A stretch of DNA of 11,380 bases from the NCBI GenBank assembly GCA_030024065.1, contig JASEIE010000100.1:1-11380 (forward strand). The letters are read 5' to 3'. Under the pieces are notes generated by a model that worked only from the letters and a program-made list of their open reading frames with translations, searched no databases and had not been told where the DNA came from. Positions within the stretch are counted from its first letter, which is position 1. Each line of letters opens with the position of its first letter. Shown piece by piece: positions 1-5,739 of the stretch. The position numbers and the translations under genes were made by a program. The DNA is from Thermodesulfobacteriota bacterium. Its GTDB lineage: Bacteria > Desulfobacterota > BSN033 > UBA1163.

Positions 1-1693
1 TGATGGGGTTCACTTTGAGCTGCTCTTTTTGATTGATGATGCAGGGATAACGGGTAATGATGACAGCCATTCCCCCCCCTTTTTGCAGAGTATAATTGTA
101 TGCTTTTTCAGCTTCCCGTATTAATCCCTTGATATCATAGGGATTGACCACCCGGAGGTATTTGACACCGCATCCTTTCACCAGTTCTTCAATCGAGAGG
201 GCCTTGCCGAGATGGCCATCAGCCGTCACTCCGGATTCCGGAGTGGGTTGCATACCCGTCATTGCTGTAATGGAATTGTCAAGGATGACGAGAATAAATT
301 TAGCCCCATTGTAGACAGCATTCAAAAGCCCCGGGGCCCCCGAATGATAGAAAGTCGAATCTCCGATGGTGGCAATGATGGGAATCTCTTTGCCATCTTG
401 ATGATAGGCTTGGTAGAGGCCGCTGGCAAAGGTGATGGCAGCCCCCATGTCGTGACAGGTATCGACGCCATCCAAATTCATTCCAAGAGTGTAACATCCG
501 ATATCACTGGGAAAGATGCCATTGGGAAAGGCGCGCTTCAGAGCAAAGAAGGAAGCTCGATGAGCACAGCCCGAGCAGAGGGTTGGCCGCCGGATGGAAA
601 GTCCAAGTTCAGCCACCATCTTCTCAAGGAATGCGGTTGAAGTCATTTCCGGCACAGGGATGGAGAACTTTCTACAGAGGTTGGATATGATCTGGGTGAC
701 GATCTCCAGAAGCATCTCTCCTTCGCTGGGAACGGTTCCATCCAATCGTCCATAGATCTTTGACTTATCCCGGATCTGGAACTCGATGACGGGTTCGGTT
801 TCTTCGAGGACAAGGACATGGTCGCATTTCTCAATGAAGGCTTCCACCATTTCAACGGGAAAGGGGTAGGGCGTTCCTATTTTGAGGACCGGGATCTCCT
901 CCTTCAAATCCAATTCAGAAAGAGTATCCTGCACCATGGCATAGGCGATGCCCCCGGCGATGATTCCGAAGTGAGCCTTCTCCCGATAGTGCTCAATGAA
1001 ATTGAGAGAGGTCAACGAGTTGAATTCTTCTCCAATATTTTTAAGCTTTGCATTGAGCTGCTTGTGGAGGATGAGACGGAATCTGGGGGTGGCGCTCCAT
1101 CGCTGGGGATTGCGTGAAAAATCGGCCTTTCTCTCAATCCTGCGAATGGGTTTGAAAGTGACGGTCTGCTGGGCATGGGAGACCCTCAGCACTGGACGGA
1201 GAATAACAGGGAGCTGATATTTTTCCGATAAATCGAAGGCGATGGGCAGCATCTCCTGCGCCTCTCTGGGGCTTGAGGGATCAAAGACAGGAACCTTTGC
1301 AAACATGGCCATAAAACGGGTATCCTGTTCGGTTTGGGAAGAGTGGGGTCCGGGGTCGTCGCAACTGATGATGACAAAGCCTCCGATCGTCCCGATATAG
1401 GCGGCGCTCATCAGTGGATCCATGGCAACATTTAACCCCACCTGTTTCATGGCCACAGCAGCCCGCTTCCCTGTGTAAGAGGCGACCAGTGCATTTTCAA
1501 AGGCCACCTTCTCATTGGTGGACCACTCCACATAGATATCTAAGTTGTTCTCCTTTTTGAAACGAACGATAGCCGGAAGGATTTCAGAACTTGGCGTTCC
1601 GGGGTAGGCTGCGAAGAAGTGGCATCCGCTCTCCACAATCCCCCTGGCAATGGCTTCGTTTCCGAGAACAACCTTTTCATCTTTATCTGACAT
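1..1693 (-). CDS. iorA: Indolepyruvate ferredoxin oxidoreductase, alpha subunit (partial, 3' end off window)
   Basis: With IorB, this enzyme oxidatively decarboxylates aryl-pyruvates (indolepyruvate, phenylpyruvate, hydroxyphenylpyruvate) to aryl-acetyl-CoA, reducing ferredoxin in the cytoplasm. I translated the minus strand from 1693 and the frame stays open for 564 codons to the window edge. Seen: an N-terminal pyrimidine-binding region with YPGTPSSE (about residues 24-31), a conserved DDPGPHSSQ stretch, a CSGC at 373-376, and the thiamine-diphosphate motif beginning GDS at 444-446 and ending at LDN (471-473). The family is usually somewhat over 600 residues, so the missing part should be the C-terminal two-cluster ferredoxin domain. 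Start choice: tandem ATGs at 1696 and 1693 follow GAGGTG, and the second has the better spacing. It follows the aminotransferase by about 70 bases. The usual partner iorB would lie further left, outside the window. Confidence 0.95.
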   Translation of the reverse strand, partial: MSDKDEKVVLGNEAIARGIVESGCHFFAAYPGTPSSEILPAIVRFKKENNLDIYVEWSTNEKVAFENALVASYTGKRAAVAMKQVGLNVAMDPLMSAAYIGTIGGFVIISCDDPGPHSSQTEQDTRFMAMFAKVPVFDPSSPREAQEMLPIAFDLSEKYQLPVILRPVLRVSHAQQTVTFKPIRRIERKADFSRNPQRWSATPRFRLILHKQLNAKLKNIGEEFNSLTSLNFIEHYREKAHFGIIAGGIAYAMVQDTLSELDLKEEIPVLKIGTPYPFPVEMVEAFIEKCDHVLVLEETEPVIEFQIRDKSKIYGRLDGTVPSEGEMLLEIVTQIISNLCRKFSIPVPEMTSTAFLEKMVAELGLSIRRPTLCSGCAHRASFFALKRAFPNGIFPSDIGCYTLGMNLDGVDTCHDMGAAITFASGLYQAYHQDGKEIPIIATIGDSTFYHSGAPGLLNAVYNGAKFILVILDNSITAMTGMQPTPESGVTADGHLGKALSIEELVKGCGVKYLRVVNPYDIKGLIREAEKAYNYTLQKGGGMAVIITRYPCIINQKEQLKVNPI

Positions 1694-1764
1694 CATCACC
1701 TCTTTATTGAAAAATGCCAAATTCCAAAGCTCAGGTAATCAGAGAGGCCATTTTTAATCAAATT

Positions 1765-2859
1765 TTAACTGATTCGATTGAGGACCTCAATTCCTTTCAA
1801 GAGGGTTTCTTCTGATGCGGCAAAAGAGATCCTGACATGGGTATTTCTTTTGGAGAAGATACTGCCAGGGACGATAAAGAGATTGTTTTGAACGGCTCGC
1901 TCCACAAAGGCCTCTCCATCTCCTCCGGGGACTTCCGGAAAGATGTAAAAAGCCCCCTGTGGTTTCTGAACACGAAACTTTTCCTTTAGCCCTTCATAAA
2001 TTAAATCCCTCTTCTTCTTATACCGCTGGATGTAATCCTCCACATTGAAATCGAGGGCTTTGATCGCTGCCTTCTGGGCAAAGGAATTGACGCTGGAAAA
2101 GGTATATTGTTGAAGGGTGATCATCTGTTGGAGGATCTCCTTAGGGCCTGCCGCATAACCCAGCCTCCATCCGGTCATTCCCCAGCCCTTTGAGAAACCG
2201 CCAAAGGTCAACGTGTTTTCATAGCGTTGTCCAATGCAGGGGCAGGAGGGGGCATCGAAAACAAAGTTATCGTAGATATCGTCCGAGAGAATGAGAAGAT
2301 CCCTCTCACGGGCAATCCTGACGACCATCATCAAATCTTCCTTTGGATAGATGGCTCCGGTCGGGTTATTCGGACTGTTGATGATGATGAATTTGGTTCT
2401 CTTCGATATCTTGCTGACGAACTCTTCTTCCCTCAAACGAAAGTCAGGATAGGTATCCACAAAGACAGGAACACCTCCCATCAGAAGGACCTGATATTCA
2501 TACATCACAAAAAATGGATCCGGGATGATGACCTCATCCCCCGGATTGATGAGGGCGAGGCTGGCCAGCAATAAACCACCGGTTACCCCTGCTGTCACCA
2601 TCACCTCTTCAAAATGGACGCTCTTGTTCTTGAGATGGGAGGCGATCTTCTCTCTCAATTCAGGGATGCCCTGTGTGGGGGTATATTTGTTGAACCCCTT
2701 ACGGATCCAATCAATCCCCTCCTCTTTGAGAGGCTCCGGAATATCGAAATCGGGTTCTCCAATGCTCAGATTGATGGGATCCTTCATCTGGCGGGCGAGA
2801 TCAAAGATTCGCCTTACTCCAGAAGGTTTGATTTTCCTCAACCTTTCCGAAATTAACAT
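1765..2859 (-). CDS. PLP-dependent class I/II aminotransferase
   Basis: Fold-type I aminotransferase of 364 residues. Seen: SIGEPDFD at 32-39 near the N-terminus, NSPNNPTG at 161-168, the SDDIYD segment at 192-197 whose Asp contacts the pyridine nitrogen, SKGWGMTGWRLGY beginning at 223 with the PLP-binding Lys at 224, and a C-terminal VRIS with the Arg (about 348) that binds the substrate carboxylate. The length is slightly short for the aspartate/aromatic aminotransferase group but every core motif is present. The start ATG sits 4 bases beyond the stop of the upstream small cysteine protein, with GAGGAA as ribosome site, so the two are probably translationally coupled. iorA follows. From that context I infer a role in converting aromatic amino acids to the 2-oxoacids used by IorAB. 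Substrate specificity cannot be read directly; alanine or aspartate remain possible. Confidence 0.95.
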   Translation of the reverse strand: MLISERLRKIKPSGVRRIFDLARQMKDPINLSIGEPDFDIPEPLKEEGIDWIRKGFNKYTPTQGIPELREKIASHLKNKSVHFEEVMVTAGVTGGLLLASLALINPGDEVIIPDPFFVMYEYQVLLMGGVPVFVDTYPDFRLREEEFVSKISKRTKFIIINSPNNPTGAIYPKEDLMMVVRIARERDLLILSDDIYDNFVFDAPSCPCIGQRYENTLTFGGFSKGWGMTGWRLGYAAGPKEILQQMITLQQYTFSSVNSFAQKAAIKALDFNVEDYIQRYKKKRDLIYEGLKEKFRVQKPQGAFYIFPEVPGGDGEAFVERAVQNNLFIVPGSIFSKRNTHVRISFAASEETLLKGIEVLNRIS

Positions 2860-2863
2860 TCGT

Positions 2864-3133
2864 TTATTCCTCTTCCTCTTTTATTTTTTTGGCTTTTTCG
2901 ATGAGGTCGAGAATGGTATCGAGCCTTGTCTTGGTCGGAGGCGCCAAGGCACGTTGGATTTGGTCCATCGAATAATGTTCGCCCAAAAATTTTGATATCT
3001 CTATTCTAAACTCCCAACAGACGACAATCCTCCGGCACGGAAGGTCTTCGTTGACAGTGCGACAGTATTTAAATGGAATTTCTCCACCTAATTGAGGGCA
3101 GCGAAGGATTAATGCATCATATTCTTCAATCAT
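2864..3133 (-). CDS. Small conserved-looking four-cysteine protein, function unknown
   Basis: 89 residues, soluble, with no signal peptide or membrane segment. The N-terminal half holds four cysteines at 12, 24, 33 and 39 (C-x11-C-x8-C-x5-C), in a setting RCPQLG...FKYCR...LPCRRIVVCWE. The C-terminus is a charged Lys/Glu-rich helix ending in four Glu residues. The spacing resembles a small metal site (zinc or iron-sulfur), but that is inference. I recall similar CPxLGxExPFxYCR proteins as uncharacterised products in deltaproteobacterial genomes, and I have no function for them. No strong ribosome site precedes the ATG at 3133. Its stop lies 4 bases before the aminotransferase start, which supports a real, co-translated gene. 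It lies downstream of the trpB2 terminator, so it is expressed by readthrough or from an unrecognised promoter. Confidence 0.75.
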   Translation of the reverse strand: MIEEYDALILRCPQLGGEIPFKYCRTVNEDLPCRRIVVCWEFRIEISKFLGEHYSMDQIQRALAPPTKTRLDTILDLIEKAKKIKEEEE

Positions 3134-3184
3134 GGTTGCTTAAGGTGGACTTTGAGGAATTCGGCACAAGCTCAATCAAATAAA

Positions 3185-3215
3185 AATCCTACGGGCACAG
3201 AAGGCCCGTAGGATT
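3185..3215 (-). terminator. Intrinsic terminator after trpB2
   Basis: A perfect 12-bp stem (arms 3185-3196 and 3204-3215, AATCCTACGGGC and its complement) with a 7-base loop. On the minus strand it is followed by a T-rich run (ATTTTTATTT). It lies 9 bases beyond the trpB2 stop codon. Genes in the same orientation continue 50 bases later with no clear promoter between, so it may be leaky and set a lower level for the downstream genes. Confidence 0.85.
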
Positions 3216-3224
3216 CTGATCAGT

Positions 3225-4616
3225 TTAGATCGGTTTTCCCTTGCGCATCATCTTTGGCTTTGGAAATCCTTCAATGGCCTTAAGGGATTTCCTCATTTCT
3301 TCCTCTGGCAATGGATAGTCAACCAGTTTTCCACTGAAGTAGGAATCATAGCCACCCAAATCCATTAGGCCATGTCCACTCCAGTTCAGGAGGATGACTT
3401 TCTCCTTCCCTTCCTCTTTTGCTTTTTTTGCTTCCTCAATCACCGTGCAAATGGCGTGACTGGTTTCTGGAGCAGGAATGGCTCCTTCCGTTCTCGCCCA
3501 TTGGACAGCGGCAGCATAGCACTCCAATTGATTATAAGCCCGGGGTTCAATGAGTCCCTCGACAATCAATTGGCTAAGGAGAGGGGAGATACCGTGATAC
3601 CGCAAACCTCCGGCATGGATGGGCGGTGGGACGAAGGTATGTCCGAGGCTGTACATGGGAGCCCAGGGTATAAGACCGGCTGTATCGCCGTGATCGTAGA
3701 CAAAGGGGGCTCTAGTCATGGTAGGGCACGAGGTTGGTTCCGCAGGAACAATTGTGATATTAGCCCCATTAATCTTGTCCAGGACAAAAGGAAGGGCAAT
3801 GCCTCCGAAATTACTCCCTCCACCAGCACAAGCTGTCACCACATCGACCTTCTTCTCCCCAAATTTCTCCAACTGTTTCTTTGCCTCAAGGCCGATAATC
3901 GTTTGATGCATGAGCACGTGGCTCAAAACACTTCCCAGTGAGTACCGGGTTTCCTTAGATGTAACAGTATCTTCAACAGCTTCGCTGATCGCAAGCCCAA
4001 GACTGCCTGGATGATCCGGATTTTGCTCTAACGCTTTTCTTCCTGCATTCGTATCTTTGCTCGGGCTGGGAACGCAGTTTGCTCCCCAGGTGTTCATCAT
4101 TAGACGTCGATAAGGTTTTTGATCATAACTGATTCTCACCATATAGACCTTGCACTCCAAACCGAAGAGGCAACAGGCAAAACTGAGGGCGCTTCCCCAT
4201 TGTCCAGCTCCTGTCTCGGTCGCGATCCGTTTGATCCCGAAGACTTTGTTATAATAAGCCTGTGCAATGGCTGTATTGGGTTTGTGACTTCCTGGAGGGC
4301 TTACCCCTTCATTTTTGTAGTAAATCCTTGCTGGGGTTCCCAGAGCCTTCTCAAAAGCGTAGGCTCGATGAAGGGGAGTGGGTCTCCAGATGAGAAGTTT
4401 TTCCATCACGCCTTCCGGGATATCGATCCAGCGCTGGGTGCTTACCTCTTGTTCAATGAGGTTCATGGGGAAGACAGGAGCCAGATCTTGGGGTCCGATT
4501 GGTTGTCCCGTGCCAGGGTGGATGAGTGGTTGAAGGGGTGTGGGTAAATCTGCTTGAATATTGTACCATTGCTTCGGAATTTCATCTTCTCTTAAAAAAA
4601 CTTTGAATTCTTTCAT
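3225..4616 (-). CDS. trpB: Tryptophan synthase beta chain, TrpB2 type
   Basis: PLP enzyme of 463 residues. TrpB condenses indole with serine to give tryptophan. The long TrpB2 class, which often lacks a TrpA partner, can also act on other beta-substituted amino acids or salvage indole. Seen: an extended N-terminus of about 80 residues before the RPTPLHRA segment, GSHKPNTA at 109-116 with the Schiff-base Lys at 112, ETGAGQWG at 134-141 with the catalytic Glu at 134, the phosphate-binding GGGSN at 265-269, and [12 protein letters not shown] at 377-388. The long N-terminal extension and HKPN motif indicate TrpB2 rather than the trpA-paired TrpB1. GGAGGAG lies 4 bases before the ATG. No trpA, trpC or other tryptophan-synthesis gene is nearby. 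Its neighbours are an aminotransferase and iorA, so a role in indole or aromatic amino-acid turnover is as likely as biosynthesis. Confidence 0.95.
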   Translation of the reverse strand: MKEFKVFLREDEIPKQWYNIQADLPTPLQPLIHPGTGQPIGPQDLAPVFPMNLIEQEVSTQRWIDIPEGVMEKLLIWRPTPLHRAYAFEKALGTPARIYYKNEGVSPPGSHKPNTAIAQAYYNKVFGIKRIATETGAGQWGSALSFACCLFGLECKVYMVRISYDQKPYRRLMMNTWGANCVPSPSKDTNAGRKALEQNPDHPGSLGLAISEAVEDTVTSKETRYSLGSVLSHVLMHQTIIGLEAKKQLEKFGEKKVDVVTACAGGGSNFGGIALPFVLDKINGANITIVPAEPTSCPTMTRAPFVYDHGDTAGLIPWAPMYSLGHTFVPPPIHAGGLRYHGISPLLSQLIVEGLIEPRAYNQLECYAAAVQWARTEGAIPAPETSHAICTVIEEAKKAKEEGKEKVILLNWSGHGLMDLGGYDSYFSGKLVDYPLPEEEMRKSLKAIEGFPKPKMMRKGKPI

Positions 4617-4652
4617 AATCTCCTCCTTCTGTTTTGAAAGGTTCCCTTAAAT

Positions 4653-4670
4653 TCAGTAAAGCTCCATCAT
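4653..4670 (-). other. Possible five-codon leader ORF upstream of trpB2
   Basis: On the minus strand AGGAGGTG (4671-4678), a near-perfect complement of the 16S 3' end, leads directly into ATG ATG GAG CTT TAC TGA, encoding MMELY. It lies 36 bases before the trpB2 start, which has its own good ribosome site. It contains no Trp codon, so classical tryptophan attenuation is not supported. It may be a ribosome-loading site or chance. Confidence 0.25.
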
Positions 4671-4740
4671 CACCTCCTCTTCTCCCACCATTGATTTTAG
4701 GATTTAACCGTCTGGCTACCTAATTAAAAAATTAAGCTTC

Positions 4741-4769
4741 CAAATATCAATAATTGATTCTGTTGTCAA
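4741..4769 (-). promoter_or_regulatory. Candidate sigma-70 promoter for trpB2
   Basis: A perfect TTGACA (4764-4769) with a 17-bp spacer to TATTTG (4741-4746), a weak -10 with only TAT conserved. It lies about 125 bases upstream of trpB2 and just downstream of the terminator of the preceding operon, which is where a promoter is needed. The region 4617-4740 otherwise holds only the AT-rich leader and the mini-ORF. Confidence 0.45.
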
Positions 4770-4797
4770 GGAGTTTTTGGTTTTTGAAGCGGCCACA

Positions 4798-4834
4798 AAA
4801 AAGGCACCCCGATGAAGAACCAGAGCGCCTTTTT
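4798..4834 (-). terminator. Intrinsic terminator of the redox operon
   Basis: On the minus-strand RNA, 4819-4834 pairs with 4798-4813 in a 16-bp stem closing a 5-base loop, ending in a run of six U. Four of the pairs are G-U wobbles, which become A-C mismatches on the other strand, so the structure works only for leftward transcription. It lies about 40 bases after the stop of the epimerase-like gene. Confidence 0.8.
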
Positions 4835-4876
4835 GCCTTTTATCCTTTATTAGAAAGAATTAACGTCTGAATAAAA

Positions 4877-5299
4877 CTATTTTTTCTTAAATTCATCCCA
4901 TGGATAGTCAATCAGTTCGAGGAGCACTCCGTTGACATCTTTGGGATGGACAAAGGCAAATTTGCAGCCCCGGAAGGGTCTCAATCCACCAATGAATTTA
5001 TAACCTTTTGCCTTTAGTTCATTCACGGCCTCTTCGGTATTGTCTACATTCAACCCGACGATCATGACGCCCTCTCCCCTTTTTTCGACGAATTTGGCCA
5101 CATCGCCGTCAGGGGTGGTGGACTCCATTAGTTCAAAGCCCACTTCTCCCAGCCAATACCGTGCTACCCTGATCTTCTCGGGCTCATCCACATAGGGATC
5201 ATCGGGCCTTGGTTTCCCAAGAATGGGTTCCCAGACTTTTCGCGCTGCCTCAAGGTCCTTTACAGCGATACAGATATGATCGATCTTATTTACCTTCAT
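4877..5299 (-). CDS. Methylmalonyl-CoA epimerase-like VOC-superfamily protein
   Basis: 140 residues, a typical length for methylmalonyl-CoA epimerase, which interconverts (R)- and (S)-methylmalonyl-CoA. The two beta-alpha-beta-beta-beta modules of the vicinal-oxygen-chelate fold are visible: DHICIAVKD at 7-15 with metal ligand His8, FELMES at 55-60 with Glu56, and NGVLLELID at 123-131 with Glu128. The segment that reads GEGIHH in usual epimerases is GEGVMI here (75-80), so the third metal ligand His is replaced. Activity on methylmalonyl-CoA is therefore doubtful; a related acyl-CoA isomerase or lyase is possible. GAGGAGGAATCC precedes the ATG. It is the last gene of the operon, 40 bases after the ferredoxin, and no mutase gene is in the window. 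Confidence 0.85.
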   Translation of the reverse strand: MKVNKIDHICIAVKDLEAARKVWEPILGKPRPDDPYVDEPEKIRVARYWLGEVGFELMESTTPDGDVAKFVEKRGEGVMIVGLNVDNTEEAVNELKAKGYKFIGGLRPFRGCKFAFVHPKDVNGVLLELIDYPWDEFKKK

Positions 5300-5339
5300 G
5301 GGATTCCTCCTCTCTTTTTCTTAGCGCCGGTGGGTAAGA

Positions 5340-5564
5340 CTATCTTTTTGAGATAAAAGCTGTATTTCCGGACTCGTAACCTCCATAGGAAACTTCATTG
5401 ACCATGGCGACATAAGGGCAGAGAAAGGCGCAGATTCCGCATTCCACGCAGAGATCGGTCAGGATGGCTGCCTTATCTTTCACCAGACCGATGATCTGCT
5501 CCGGACATTCCCTTATGCATGTTCCGCAACCTGTACATTTGGAAACTACGACATGGGGTACCAT
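5340..5564 (-). CDS. 2x[4Fe-4S] ferredoxin
   Basis: A 74-residue bacterial-type ferredoxin. Two complete C-x2-C-x2-C-x3-C-P motifs are present: Cys 10, 13, 16 and 20, and Cys 39, 42, 45 and 49. Each is followed by a hydrophobic segment as expected for the two-cluster fold. A tail of about 20 residues ends in KR. AAGGAG precedes the ATG with good spacing. It is cytoplasmic and carries low-potential electrons. Its position between the iron-sulfur flavoenzyme and the epimerase-like gene suggests it is the electron partner of the flavoenzyme; that is inference. Confidence 0.95.
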   Translation of the reverse strand: MVPHVVVSKCTGCGTCIRECPEQIIGLVKDKAAILTDLCVECGICAFLCPYVAMVNEVSYGGYESGNTAFISKR

Positions 5565-5595
5565 AGGCTTCTCCTTTTTATTTTATGTTTTTGAC

Positions 5596-5736
5596 GATTC
5601 AAAGGATACAAAGGATTCAGATGGAAAAAATCAATTGTCAATTATCAATGAACAATGATCATTGACCACTGGTAATTGACCATTGAAAAATCTTTGGGTC
5701 CTCTGTGTCGTTTGAGCCCTCTGCATCTTCTGAATC
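5596..5736. repeat. Composite inverted-repeat element built of 9-bp and 7-bp units
   Basis: The stretch between the flavoenzyme and ferredoxin genes is organised as three blocks. At 5596-5622 there are three 9-bp units on the plus strand (GATTCAAAG, GATACAAAG, GATTCAGAT). At 5631-5686 there are eight 7-bp units related to TCAATGA. At 5692-5736 there are five 9-bp units of the same kind on the minus strand (for example GACACAGAG, GATGCAGAG). The 56-bp heptamer block is itself an imperfect palindrome: its 28-bp halves match as reverse complements at 23 of 28 positions, centred on CAATGATCATTG. The whole can fold as one long hairpin in the operon transcript. It begins 3 bases after the flavoenzyme stop codon. 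No transposase is present. Confidence 0.8.
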
Positions 5737-5739
5737 CTC

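Noticed and set aside
212..1377. Several open frames on both strands, of 63 to 142 codons
   Set aside because: They lie inside the iorA reading frame, which carries continuous family motifs; these are shadows.
1710..1755. Possible hairpin (AAAAATG and CATTTTT arms) between the aminotransferase and iorA
   Set aside because: The stem is seven AT-rich pairs with a long loop and mismatches, too weak for a terminator in a likely operon.
3185..3215. Trp-type attenuator or riboswitch
   Set aside because: It follows rather than precedes trpB2, has no alternative pairing partner that I can see, and no leader peptide with Trp codons.
5631..5686. CRISPR-like array
   Set aside because: The units are 7 bp, directly adjacent and without spacers, so it is a short tandem palindromic repeat and not a CRISPR.
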